64,000 nucleotides of DNA. Source: Bemisia tabaci (taxonomy: Eukaryota; Arthropoda; Insecta; Hemiptera; Aleyrodidae). The notes beneath the pieces were generated by a model. That model made no database searches and was not told the origin of the DNA. It saw nothing but the letters and a program-made list of their open reading frames with translations. The stretch covers positions 43,082,369-43,146,368 of the forward strand of contig NC_092800.1 in NCBI RefSeq assembly GCF_918797505.1, read 5' to 3'. Made by a program: the position numbers and the translations under genes. This document shows, one piece after another, positions 33,492 through 43,951 of this stretch; position 1 is the first letter of the stretch; each line of letters opens with the position of its first letter.

Positions 33492-35686
33492 GACACTAAT
33501 GGAAGAAAAGAGAGAAGAAACTGACAAAAATACAAAAAATGATGCTTCTAACAACAATAAAAAAAAAAAAAATAAACTCTGGGGGATATGAAAAGTATGG
33601 CAGAACGTCGAGCCATTTTTCATTTTTCAACAATTGCGAAATTCTATCATCTCAAAGGTGCATTAAGAGGGCAAGCCGGACTTAATCGAACACCTAAAGC
33701 CACCGAAGAGAATTATGACATAGTATGAACTCGTTCAGAAACTCCTGAAAATGGATGATATTATAACCTGTTATCCTGTCCATCTTTCCGAAAATGGTAT
33801 GAAAAACTACTATTAAAATTTATTTCAGTTTTATATGTTTTATAGTCAAATCATCGTACGATTTAAGTATTGTTGAACTATGTTCAACGATTGGATAACG
33901 TTAATTTAGGTTGGCATTGTTGCCAAGTAAGTTGCAACATTTGCTACAAAATCACATCTAAGCCTATCTAAGCGGAAGTGCATTTAGGCAATAAAGACCT
34001 AACGAAGCAGGTATAGGCAACAACGTCGAAAGACAGTCGTCTCAAAAAGAAAGCTTGACTCCAATTTACAACCTGAGTGAGAAAAAGAAAAAAGTATAAA
34101 TTTGAGTAAGAAGAAATAACCTACATGCGAAAAAAAAAAGAGTGTAAATCTGAATGAGAAGAAAAAGTATGACCTAAGTGAGCAGAAGATGTTAATGAGG
34201 TTATGATCAGAGACTGATTGTATGAGTTTTAAAATCGAGCATAATGGAGAAATGAAGCAAGTTTAACATATATGGATTTAACTAATTCTAATTTATCATC
34301 GTTGCGGATTAATTATTATAAACTATTTTAACATCATGGTGAAAATAATGCAAAATTAATAATTCCTCAGTAAATTATTATGACATACATAAAAATCGAT
34401 TTAATAGCGCTCTAATTGGAAATCGAATTCCAAAAATTTGGGATTCTCTTTTTGGTGCGGAAGGAAATCATCCAAAATGTATGATGTATTTATACTTTCA
34501 ATAATCCTCTTGAATAGAGATGAAAGACTTGAGAAATTCATTGTGAGAAAAATTAAAGACATTTAAAGAGGTATTTAACATTAAATTTAGAGCTGAAAGA
34601 CTGTGAAAGACTAATAAATACTGCTGAAATAAGGAAATAAAGAAAAGTTAACAACGAGTCTGAGTTCAGTGTTTACATAAGAGTGAGATCCTTATTGATC
34701 GAATGTGCCACAGAGTAAAGTTCAAGAAGCATTAAAATTCTCGTATTGGCGATTAGTAGTATAAAGCTATTCTTATTTCTAGCTGGAGATAAGTGGCATC
34801 TCTGGATAAGAAAGAACGTAAATAGGATTTTACACTAGGTGTAGAAGCAAAACGGATTAAATTATCTGATATTATCAGACATATCATTATGATCTCAAAT
34901 TAATATCAATGTGCAAAATAGATAGTTCGTTTTTCTGTTTCTGTTGTCATCTTGTTTCAGGCAACATACTATCAACTAAGAGCAAAAAATACTGCAGGAA
35001 CTAAATCGAGCCTATCCATATCCTCTGCTGTCCCGTCCGTCCTATGTTCTCCTGTCCATCTTGTGTTGTCCTATGTATATCCTACATCCTATGCATGAAA
35101 TCTTGTATGAAACCCTGACTGAATGCTCATCGCCTATCGATGATGAAAAGAAACGCAAAAGAGAGAAAATAATGAACAAAAACAGAAATAAGAACCAATC
35201 CTCCTTTAACTTCCTTTATCTCTAGACCGCCTAGAATAACGAGCAGAGCAGAGAGTACTTTAACATTTACAATTTTATACAATACTATACATATATTGTA
35301 CATACTTTAACAATTTTATTTGGCCAGGAATGATTATTCAAGAAGAATAAAAAAAAAAAATCATCACCTGTGATCGATTACCCAAATCAAATGATTGACA
35401 TTTGAAGTCTAATGTGAAAATCAATCATCAACTTCAAACAATCTCTAGATGAACTTGAGACAAACTGACAGAGCTTATCGGAAAAGAATAGATTAACATC
35501 GGAAAACTTCGGAGAAGGCGACAACAATCATTCTGTCAATGCTTATTCAAATCAAACAAATCAGAATTCAATCATACATTGCACTCTTTTTCCCTTGCCT
35601 ATGTTTTTATCCAATGGTTTTTCATATGGTTAAGGTTTTTAATGAGGCAGTATTTCTTGTGGATAATGAAGTTCATAAAAATCTAT

Positions 35687-35970
35687 TCCATGCAGTGATC
35701 GATTTGATCTCCGTGGGCTAATAATTCCATGCAGTGATCGATTTGATCTCCGTGGGCTAATGATTCCATGCAGTGATCTATTTGATCTCCGTGGGATAAT
35801 AATTCCATGCAGAGATCGTTTTAATCTCTGTGGGAATAAATCAGTTCTGAAACACTGGACTGTTCGACTGCAGGGGACGCCCGTAAGACAGTCACATTTT
35901 AACTGCAGGGGACGCCCGTAAGACAGTGGCATTTCAAATGCAGGGGACGCCCATAAGACAGTGACATTGT
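35687..35970 (+). repeat. Two minisatellites inside the LTR element (39 bp x4, 35 bp x3)
   Basis: First array: units at 35687, 35726, 35765 and 35804 of TTCCATGCAGTGATCGATTT plus GATCTCCGTGGGCTAATAA (39 bp). Second array: units at about 35868, 35903 and 35938 of CTGCAGGGGACGCCCGTAAG plus ACAGT... (35 bp). The TGCAGTGATCG...GATCTCCGTG phrase also occurs near 33086 just after the primer site. Confidence 0.85.
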
Positions 35971-36005
35971 ATGCATATAGCAGCACAAAAATTGCATAAT
36001 TAGCA

Positions 36006-36381
36006 TATATGGACGTATTTATGCTAAAAGGAGATATGTGCAAGTGGAAAGATGGGGTGTGCTCGTTAGTTGGGCCATAAGAAACAATGTAAAAGTGGAT
36101 ATAGCTCCTTTTGAGAAAATTGAAAAGCGGGATTTTCTATTAAATCAAAAGGAGCTAAGCGCCAAAATATGCTTACTCATGAGCCGCGGGCATGGCAAGA
36201 GAGCGTTGTGGACAGGGCTCATGAGTTAAAGACACGGATCCGCGGCTCGGAGTCTCCATCGTCGCCGCTGACGTCACTGGCGCTTTATATTCCCCATTCA
36301 TTCTTATGGCCCGACCACTAACGAGCACACCCCATCTTTCCACTTCCACATATCTCCTTTTCGCATAAATACGTCCATATA
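36006..36381. mobile_element. Foldback element D-long nested in the LTR element
   Basis: Arms of about 75 bp: TATATGGACGTATTTATGC, AAAGGAGATATGTG, AAGTGGAAAGATGGGGTG and TGCTCGTTAGT are mirrored by ACTAACGAGCA, CACCCCATCTTTCCACTT and GCATAAATACGTCCATATA. Carries GCTGACGTCACTGGCG near 36267. A half copy lies at 48305-48485. It shares the GGACGTATTT end with family D. Confidence 0.85.
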
Positions 36382-36403
36382 GAATTGTAATCACTTTCGC
36401 TCC

Positions 36404-36413
36404 CTCGGGAGAA
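36404..36413 (+). other. Putative polypurine tract
   Basis: CTCGGGAGAA immediately precedes the 3' LTR; the GGGAGAA part is the expected plus-strand primer position, though short. Confidence 0.45.
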
Positions 36414-36581
36414 TGTTCATCTGACAACAATGTCAGTGTCAGCTGATAAAATGTATATTTTCTCATAAGAGGTTAATAAAAGTTTTCAGTCAGTCTTTGA
36501 CATCTACCGAGAATTGTTTTGGTATTTATTTATAATTACTACGTAATTATATATTTTTCTTATTAAAAACTAAGAAAAACA
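36414..36581 (+). repeat. 3' LTR (168 bp)
   Basis: Reads the same as 32793-32960 over its full length, followed by the ACGG target duplication. Confidence 0.93.
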
Positions 36582-36650
36582 ACGGCATTCAACTTGTATT
36601 TAAAGAGTAAAAGTTAGAGTAAAAGTCGAGTTTTCTCCCGAAGATTGATC

Positions 36651-36778
36651 AATTCGTCGCTTGGCTGACACAAAGGCGTAACTACAATTTGAGATGAACC
36701 TGGGAAAGCATTGAGTTATATCCGACAGGGCTCATCGCAAAGTGTAGTTACGCCCTTATGTCATCCAAGTGACGAATT
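36651..36778. repeat. Foldback element, 128 bp
   Basis: AATTCGTCGCTTGGCTGACA and TGTCATCCAAGTGACGAATT are inverted repeats, continuing with AAAGGCGTAACTACA / TGTAGTTACGCCCTT. Confidence 0.82.
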
Positions 36779-37429
36779 ATGCATTAAATCTTATGGATAA
36801 ATAAAGCTTCAAATTTTCCAATAACCGCAATTTCAACTTAAAATGGGTCGGTGGCACAAAAAATACCCCATTAAATAGGATCTGCGGTACTTCTCCCCGC
36901 TCCACAGGAGCGTTTGGAGATTGCCCTAGCATCAAAAAAGGGCCCCCAGGTGGCCTCTCCCAGAAAGTTTGAAAAATTGAGTCGTCTCAGGAGCAATTTT
37001 GAGCTGTTTCCGCCGAGCATTGGTCCAATTACAATTTCAAATATGAAAGTTATGTCGCGCACTTACTCTGAAAAATTTCCCAAATTTCTCAGGAGGGGCT
37101 GGATAGAATTTTAGGAGGGGGACAGGACCTGGCTCCTGGCCTCCCTATTTCGGCCCATGACTGGATGTTGTATGCGTGTGGTTTTTTACTCTCTTCGTGC
37201 ACATAGTATAGATCCATCGTTCAACTCGGTCCGATTTCAGTTGATGTTGCCCAATGTTAACGCAATCGAACAAAGCGTTTGTGTTTCCGATTAAAATCAA
37301 CCTCAAAAATGTTTCATTCACGGCTGCAAGTTCTCGCGCAGATCGAACGATTAACATCGGCAATGCACCATTTCCGACGACGATTATGCTAAACGGACGA
37401 TACAGAGGGTCAAAATGAAAAAAAATCTG
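36779..37429. other. No supported feature
   Basis: Mixed-composition sequence with short ORFs on both strands (36871-37062, 36914-37114) but no domain or splice context. Confidence 0.45.
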
Positions 37430-37630
37430 GCTTCAGCTCAAGAAATGGTCGACGGTTGGCGTACTTGACTTTGACTCTAGAGGTTGCGGGTTCGATAACT
37501 TGTGAAGCATCTTCTCGAGGCACGAGCCGCTGACATAGCGCGCGTGCCAGTGACTCCCGCATACCGACCGTCGCTCCCAACCATCTAATACCGAAGCGCC
37601 CGCCGTGGACTGAGGAGCTTGCAGAATACC
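37430..37630 (+). repeat. Possible tRNA-derived SINE
   Basis: TGGTCGACGGTTGG (A-box-like, about 37447) is followed about 35 bp later by GGTTGCGGGTTCGATAAC (B-box core GGTTCGA, about 37484), the spacing of an RNA polymerase III internal promoter. The cloverleaf does not close well, so it is not a functional tRNA gene. The tRNA-unrelated part runs to about 37630 without a clear tail or target duplication. Confidence 0.35.
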
Positions 37631-38146
37631 CAGATATTTATTTTAATCATCCAAATAAAAAAGATGAATCCATCATAGAATAAAACCTGGTTCTGATGGA
37701 ACCTTCTCATTACGAAAAACTGCTCTGAACGAAAATTTCCTCTGTGGATTTGCCATGATAATGTATGTAAATGGACCTGATAACAAAAACTAGAGTCCCT
37801 TTATACTGAGAGTAAAGACAATGCGAATCCATCTCTGATTGGTTCCCGTATTTTAGGCCTACACAGTGTCACAAACGTGAATAAACATTACATTTTCAAC
37901 AATTGCAAAGATGATGAACTGGAATGGACCGGGGAATTAGGGGTACGACAAGGAACAAATGGAATGAGAGATGGAACGGAGACAGGGATTCGGGAAAGGG
38001 TTGATCAAAGATTACAAAAATTGTCCGATCTGTTTAATCTTTATTCCCGTTTGTTACATCCATAAGCCGCATTGTTTCAACCTGCTGATAAAAACAAAAT
38101 TCCTTCACCTCATGAGTAATCTTATGTCATTGGTCAAGTGTCAGTG
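37631..38146. other. No supported feature
   Basis: AT-rich; overlapping short ORFs at 37877-38231 without domain. Confidence 0.45.
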
Positions 38147-38739
38147 TCACTCTGCCGTGATTGCGAAAAGAGCAGTAAGTGTCAAATTTTCGAAATCGAG
38201 TCTCCTTCAAAATTCCTCCGAGCTATTTTAGATGAAATATTTGAAATAGCTACACCAGCAAAATTAATCCTACTTATATGAAACCGAGATTCAAGAAAAA
38301 GCCGTAAGTGCCCAAAAAATGACGCAGTTTCAGGAAAAACAGTAGCAAGTGACATTATTCCTCCAAAGAGCCAATGAAAATGGTGTTCTCAAGTACAATG
38401 TCGCCCTCTTCTGCCAATGTCTAACATGAAAATGTGTTTGTTGCGTGCCCAAAACACAAAGATGAAAGTATGTATAGAGGATAGCACTTATGGCTGTCTT
38501 GCCTAACACTAGCCTAACATGAAAATGAACGATGCGATGCCCTTTTTATGTAATTGAAATAAAATCAGTCGATTTGCAATCATCCAAACGATTTCTAAGA
38601 ATCTTTCGGATGGTTAGTAGCAATTTGACAAAGAGCGTAAGATTCTCTCGATAAAATTTTCCACTCCGACTCTTCTGAGCCCGTTTTCTCAAAACTTCAT
38701 TTTTTGCACTTACTGCTCTCTTCGCGATCACGGCAGTGA
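38147..38739. repeat. Inverted-repeat element, ~35 bp ends
   Basis: TCACTCTGCCGTGATTGCGA and AGAGCAGTAAGTG at the left are mirrored by CACTTACTGCTCTC and TTCGCGATCACGGCAGTGA at the right, 593 bp overall. No transposase ORF. It lies just upstream of the putative promoter of the two-exon gene. Confidence 0.7.
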
Positions 38740-38861
38740 CGATGACATCAGCCGCAAATCGTATTTTTTCAGCTTACATAGCGAACCCACCTGAAAAAAC
38801 TGGCATTGATCTGTGTGCGCAATATCACTTCACGGAAATGCGCATTATATTCCATACACTT

Positions 38862-38898
38862 TATAAATATGTACTAACAAGTATAAATATGTCACAGT
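38862..38898 (+). promoter_or_regulatory. Putative TATA/Inr core promoter of the secreted-protein gene
   Basis: TATAAATA begins at 38862 and a TCACAGT initiator-like sequence lies at 38892-38898, about 31 bp downstream, the usual arthropod spacing. A second TATAAATA at 38883 complicates the choice. Transcription from here would give a 5' leader of about 110 nt containing two very short upstream ORFs (38901-38918 and 38911-38952). Inferred only from motifs and from the position ahead of exon 1. Confidence 0.35.
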
Positions 38899-39006
38899 AC
38901 ATGTGGGTACATGTGTGAGTACATGCGCGATCGTCATTCTGTTGACCTTTGAAGTTTTAGGTTTGGGAGCTAGTGGTGGCTGACATTGTCCCACTGGAAA
39001 GCCACC

Positions 39007-39124
39007 ATGGCTCTCAGTCATTGTGGTGAAATTTGGTGCCGAAAATTTACCATGTTGTGCGTTTTGAAGGGAGTACTCTCATTTTATGCGGTGGCTCTCA
39101 TATTTACAGCATATTTTGCCGCAG
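39007..39124 (+). CDS. Secreted eight-cysteine protein, exon 1 (signal peptide)
   Basis: First coding exon of a two-exon gene of unknown function. ATG at 39007 has an excellent context (GCCACCATGG). A second in-frame ATG at 39052 gives a textbook signal peptide MLCVLKGVLSFYAVAL followed by IFTAYFAAG; translation from 39007 adds 15 residues ahead of it. The hydrophobic core is about residues 8-21 counted from 39052, with likely cleavage at FAA-G or AAG-M, so the product should enter the secretory pathway. The exon ends GCCGCAG before GTATGA, a strong donor in phase 1, and the leftover G joins GT of exon 2 to make Gly. The frame closes soon after the donor, so the exon is not a complete gene alone. 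I recognise no family. Insect salivary and venom proteins often have this layout, but that role is inference. Confidence 0.72.
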
Positions 39125-39286
39125 GTATGACTTGCTTTTATATTATATTTCAATGTGATTGTCTTACATGTTGATGGCTGGAGGCGATTCAATTTGAATT
39201 TACTCTTTAGAGCAGGTCGCACGATTATTGCTTTGAAAGTCATCGAAAGTAAAGCTTTCGAAGAGTTTAAACAGTTTTTTCATCTA

Positions 39287-39817
39287 CGGTAAAAGCTCGT
39301 TAAGACGAAAAATGAAGGGACCGAAAAAAATTTTGTCATAAGCGGCTTTTCGTCTTAACCGTTCTCCGCTTAAGACGAAATTTTTCGGCATAAGCCAAAA
39401 TTTGGAAGCAGTTTTAAATTTTTAAATTTTATTCAATACGAAATCCAAATTTTGAATTTTTTTAAAATACGCACATCGGTTTATCGTCAACTGTCGATTG
39501 CATCTCAGTCATCCAGCAAAACAGAGGATACCCACGATCTACTCTCAGCCTACTCTTTTTATGTCAAGGTACGTAAAACTAAGTCTATTTTTCCTAAGAA
39601 CTGGCTCTTTTTTGTCGTTTTTACCCAATTTCAGGGGAAAAAATCGGAAATTTTTCTTCGTCTTAACCGGCTTTGGTTACGGGTCAAAATTTCGAAATTT
39701 CGTCTTATCCGTATTTTTTTTACATTGACTCTAATGGAAGTGTCAAGGGACCGAAAAAAAATTCGTCTTAAGCGGATTTTCGTCTTAACCGTATTTCGTC
39801 TTAACGAGCTTTTACTG
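39287..39817. mobile_element. pogo/Tigger-like MITE with TA duplication
   Basis: 531 bp flanked by TA (39285-39286 and 39818-39819). Ends CGGTAAAAGCTCGTTAAGAC and GTCTTAACGAGCTTTTACTG. Internal repeats of TTAAGACGAAA / TTTCGTCTTAA. CAGTAAAAGCTCG-type ends with TA duplication resemble pogo/Tigger elements of the Tc1/mariner superfamily. The 139-codon ORF across its right half (39452-39871) is a translation of these repeats, not a transposase. Confidence 0.8.
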
Positions 39818-40086
39818 TATCTGTGTACTAGTATTGATAACTTTTTCAATCGACTGCAAATAGATGAGTAGATTGGAAATAATGGATAGGAGCAGTTACA
39901 TGAGTTCTGAAAATAATCAAATAATGCGAAATGAAATTCATAATTAATTTACTGTCCCTCGATCGACCAAAATGCGTTTAATTGACTCCGTCCCATAACA
40001 GATTTGTTAAATTTGGTCCTTCATGCTTTGCATCAATATTCACTGGTTTAATACTTACATTGAAGCAGGACGAAACATATCGAGGG

Positions 40087-40251
40087 CAGTGGCGTGGCGT
40101 GCTTCGCGATATATCGATTGTTATGCCATTTAAACTTATGGCAAAGGATCGATAAACAGGGTGTTCGCAGCGAAGACCTTAATAATCGATTCTTTACCAT
40201 AGGTTTAAATGGCATAACAATCGATATATTGCAAAGCACGCCACGCCACTG
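40087..40251. mobile_element. hAT MITE family A, copy 4
   Basis: 165 bp, CAGTGGCGTGGCGTG to CACGCCACGCCACTG, core GGTGTTCGCAGCGAAGACC. Flanking octamers do not match (ATCGAGGG left, TGCGAAAC right). The right neighbour is a family P element, so a deletion probably removed the left flank. Confidence 0.88.
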
Positions 40252-40465
40252 TGCGAAACCACGTATCTCCGTTTGCGACGGTGCAAACTTCCTATGATAC
40301 TTCATTTTTTCTTCGAAAATCTAGCCAATATAATTTTTTGAAAATTTACTCAATTTTTCCTGTCTGCTGGTAGAATATTCTGTGTAAATTTCAAGCTAGA
40401 AAGTTGGCTTGTTTATCTTCGGAAAAATAAAATGGGAGTGGAATCTTTCAACACCGCAATACATT
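40252..40465. mobile_element. MITE family P, truncated copy
   Basis: GCGAAACCACGTATCTCCGT, TATGATACTTCATTTTTTC and TCGGAAAAATAAAATGGGAG match, in reverse orientation, the element at 48499-48932. The left terminus was lost where the family A MITE abuts. Confidence 0.6.
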
Positions 40466-41403
40466 ATTTTGTAAGTGATAATTAGGTGCAGCATGCGGCT
40501 CAACAACTTTTCAAACATTATTTTACACTTTGCTCATGAATGCTCAATTGAGCAAATTAAGAAAATTCAAACAATTTGTCTTCGAGAAAATTTCCGAGGT
40601 GACACCACTGAGGTGTTAGGATCAAAGAATGGGATTTGTAATGGTGAAAAATGGTTAGGAAAAAAAAGCATGAATCCATTTTTCTTTTATAGGAAACCCG
40701 TATCAATATGTTAACTTTGACCTTTCAAATTTCAGGTCTAATTACACTCGTAAAACCGTAATTAAAAATTCAGCTAAAAAAAATCCACTATGCCGAAAAA
40801 ATCAATGTTTTTTGTTCAATGACTTTATGACCTTTTAGTCGCGCGTGTTTTAACTTTAAAATACACAAGATTGCAAGAGAGGCTCAGAATATATAGGGGT
40901 TCAAGAGTTTCGAATTCAGTTTTCAGTAATCCATACAACACGTAAGTATATGAAGAAGACATACTGGTCCTATTAATATTGATAATTCATTCGTCACGAT
41001 AGTTGTAACGTGATTTTGATCTAGTTAAGTGCAGTTCATTAATGTATGAGTTTTACTATTTGTGTGCTAGGAAGTCTCTCATATAGCCTGTTTAAGACGA
41101 AGCTTAAGGGATTTTAACGGTTTAATTGTTCATAAAATTTGTTTAGCTGATGGTGTCATCAGCTATATGTTTTTAAACTTATCTTCTGCAAAGTAAGACA
41201 GTATTTGAGGAGTACCACGCTATAGCATGAAAGATTTCACCAGTGAATTCTTGCGAAGATATTTATATGTTCTATTCAATACAATTCCAGGGTTGGCATG
41301 ACCATAGATGACCACGCAGGGCTAAAAATTTTGTTCATCACGCTTGAAAATCCCCACCATTTTTCTATGAGCGGGAAAGTTTGAATTTTCCTCACCGAAT
41401 AAG

Positions 41404-42895
41404 GTTTCAGGACATTTTGTCAACGATTTTTTGTCCGCGCACCTTTTTTGTCCAGTAGTTTAAGCCCACACGTAAAATAAGCAACAGTGACTTGGTCCAA
41501 GCGTTATATTTTAGTCGGTTTGTAAAATTATACTGACAATATGGAAATGAGAAATTGAGAGAGAAGGAGGTGTTGTTATGGTTGCTCATTTTCTAAATGA
41601 AATGTTTTTACTTTCTCCTTTTGAATCATCTTTTTAAATTGTCAATGGTGAATGTTTCGTTTTATTCCTATCCTTAAAATATTCGATGTACAATATACCT
41701 TATATATGTATAGGTACTTACTTTCATTTTTTAAATTTTTTCTTTACGAAATTTTTACTTCATTTTGAAAACATTTACATTTTTAAAATGTGACAAGTAT
41801 TTGGAAAACCTTTTCCAAGCGACATTAATCTCAATGAGCCGCAGTTGTGCCGACAGAAACTGCAAAAATGAATAAATGAGGAAAAAAAAAATCAAGAAGC
41901 ACGCAATCTTTAGTTTTAACCCATTGTACATCGATCTTTTAGAGTCAAATACGTCAAACTTTAAGCGTTTGGTTGCGCGTACATCTCGCTGCAGCAAAAT
42001 AAAAGCACAAAATGTAAAAGAAAAAATTAAAGTGCTTTGTAAATCATTGAATTTGACACGGAGCCACCAATATTTAAAAAAACACACATTATATTATTAT
42101 TATCCTTTGATGAATTGATACATATTTTTTTGCCATCAATTTAAATGAGAATAATCAATGCAGAGTGCGCAAACATTTCAAAATCATAAGTTAAAAAACG
42201 CTGACTATGCGAGTATACATATTACAGCCTAACAGAGCGGAGCGGCGTGCTGCCAGTGCGAGAGGCTCACTGGCGCCTACAAACCTAAGTGGATACTTCA
42301 CGCATTGCACAATGCTTGAAGTATCCACTTAGGTTTGTAGGCGCCAATGCGCGTTTCGCGCTGGCACAGTATCATACGAAATTGAACGTATTAAGAATGA
42401 CAGGCATCCTTTAAAAGTACAGATCTTTCCTGGCAAAATAAATCAAGATACTTATCGCACACAGGAAAAGTTTAAGAGCCTTTTGCTGAGGCAAATATAG
42501 AGGTTTATCCGGTTCATAGGTATAACAAGGTGGGAATTTCTTGAAAGATAATTAACTCCTGGCACACCAAAGAGGTGTAGAGAGTTTTAGTGAATTTTGT
42601 CTCATGGAATTGACGCTCCCCCATTTTTACCAAAACTCTCAACTATATATTATTCTCCGTTGGACCAAACAGACAAAACAAAAAACAAGCAAACCGTCAT
42701 TCTTCCAAGACATTATACATTTTCATCCAAAAACGTCGTGAGCAACCGTCGTTTGTATTTACATGTGGGTCAATTAACTTTGGGTCTCAATTGGCACGTG
42801 GACCAAAACTCCTGTGCCGAAAAAACGCGTGAACGTAAATTATTGGAAAAAACAGGTGCGCGGACAAAAAATCGTTGACGGAATGTCCTAAAACC
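41404..42895. mobile_element. Element H, diverged near-complete copy
   Basis: About 1.49 kb with inverted ends GTTTCAGGACATTTTGTCAA and TTGACGGAATGTCCTAAAAC. Just inside, CGATTTTTTGTCCGCGCACC is mirrored by GGTGCGCGGACAAAAAATCG. Internal blocks match 9500-10380 of the complete copy (TATTTTAGTCGGTTTGTAAA, GCGTACATCTCGCTGCAGC). No exact 8-bp flanking duplication is seen. It lies in the intron of the secreted-protein gene. Confidence 0.78.
42272..42345. repeat. Core hairpin of element H (copy 3, covarying)
   Basis: GGCGCCTACAAACCTAAGTG pairs with CACTTAGGTTTGTAGGCGCC. Other copies have ACAGG where this one has GTGG, and the opposite arm has changed to match, so pairing is kept. Confidence 0.9.
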
Positions 42896-43340
42896 TCCAA
42901 TAAAGTTAATATCTTAGTTAGGGGGTTACTTTTACACAAGCAGCAATGATCGCAGTAAGTTGCGATTTGAATGGGAAACGTATCATCAGCGGCGATTTAT
43001 CGCAGTGTTATCCGACGAAAAAAATCGTGATAAATTGAGATAAAGTTTCTATTTTATCGAACGCGATTTTACAGAGATAAAATTGCGACAAGATTGAGGA
43101 TGTTGCTCAGATGTTGATGATCCTAGCGATTTTATCGCCTGCAAAAACTCGTAAAAAAATCGCAATTTAATCTCTCAGAGCCTTGACCTTCCCAATAAAA
43201 AATACTACCTACTTGGACAGTATTTTTCGTTGTACGAAACGTAGTTTATTAGAAATTTTGATGAGAAAACGCATTTCAAAATGCTTAAATTTGTAGTTTG
43301 TCTAGTAAACTGGTATGTTAACGTTCCTTTGTTTCAACAG

Positions 43341-43804
43341 GTATGCATCCAGGAAACCAGCAACTGAACCAGCAACCGAACCAGCAACCGAACCAACAAC
43401 CTAATGTCCCTCAATTGAACGCTGCCGGGCAACAGGTTCCACCACCACCAGCCGCCAATCAAGTTGCAATCTGTAAATTCAATTGCATGGTAACGCATGA
43501 CTACCACGTATTCTACGAAAATGCTTGGCGCCCAGTTGCGAGTGGGTACCTCGCATGGGTAAATGGCCAGCCGAATTGCAAATGTATTCTGTCTTCGTAC
43601 TTTCTGGACTTCTGTGAACAACAAGACATCGACCCCAGGTGCGGCAAATATTGGGTCGGGTGGCCTACATGTTTTAAAGCATGGGTGTGGTCAGCCACGA
43701 AAAACTGTAGGCAACTCGTTAAGACCAGAGGGGAATTGGATCATCTGGTGACGAAGTCACTATTGCCTGTACCTGGAACCAGACAAACTTTGGCTGAGAA
43801 TTAA
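43341..43804 (+). CDS. Secreted eight-cysteine protein, exon 2 (mature domain)
   Basis: Terminal exon following the acceptor TTTCAACAG; encodes 153 residues after the junction Gly, ending at a TAA. With exon 1 the precursor is 178 residues (193 from the upstream ATG). The mature protein opens with a low-complexity linker: NQQL/NQQP tetrapeptides encoded by a 12-bp tandem repeat (about 43357-43404), then a PPPP stretch. The C-terminal domain has eight cysteines spaced C-x3-C-x30-C-x1-C-x9-C-x8-C-x9-C-x11-C, and six tryptophans (for example YWVGWPTC and AWVWSATKNC). Eight cysteines suggest four disulfides, hence an extracellular protein. I know no domain with this spacing. Overlapping minus-strand ORFs are shadows. 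A salivary or effector role is possible but unproven. Confidence 0.8.
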
Positions 43805-43951
43805 TGAAGTTTCATCACGCAATATTGAAAAGCCAATCATATTATAATTTTGCTAAATTTGCTATAAGAACCTTTTATACGCAGTGTGTGCGATTAAAAA
43901 TAACTCAAAAGCTGGGCGCCTTTGGCTTTTCTTCGAATGTAAGAGTCAGCG

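Larger units (their letters stand above)
32793..36581 (+). mobile_element. LTR retrotransposon, non-autonomous, identical LTRs
   Basis: 3789 bp element bounded by two 168 bp LTRs (TG...CA) that I read as identical. It is flanked by a 4-bp target duplication ACGG (32789-32792 and 36582-36585). The primer site TGGTGACCCCGACGTGAT directly abuts the 5' LTR and is complementary to the 3' end of tRNA-Trp. The interior has no intact gag or pol; only a short gag-like reading remains, and protease, reverse transcriptase and integrase motifs are not seen. It carries two minisatellite arrays and a nested foldback element. Identical LTRs imply recent insertion, presumably mobilised by an autonomous relative elsewhere. 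Superfamily (Gypsy or BEL/Pao) is undecided. Confidence 0.9.
39125..43340 (+). other. 4.2 kb phase-1 intron of the secreted-protein gene
   Basis: GTATGA donor at 39125 and TTTGTTTCAACAG acceptor ending at 43340, with a pyrimidine-rich tract before it. The intron holds a pogo-like MITE (39287), a hAT MITE (40087), a TA-flanked-type MITE relative (40252) and a family H element (41404). Together they make up well over half of its length. No additional exon is required because the phases join directly; a cryptic small exon cannot be excluded. Confidence 0.65.

Noticed and set aside
39452..39871. 139-codon ORF in the intron
   Set aside because: It reads the TTAAGACGAAA inverted repeats of a pogo-like MITE; no transposase motif.
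43283..43320. AAATGCTTAAATTTG and TTTGTCTAGTA near the acceptor resemble the right end of the 49415-49960 foldback
   Set aside because: The match is short and imperfect with no left arm nearby; too weak to call an element at the splice site.
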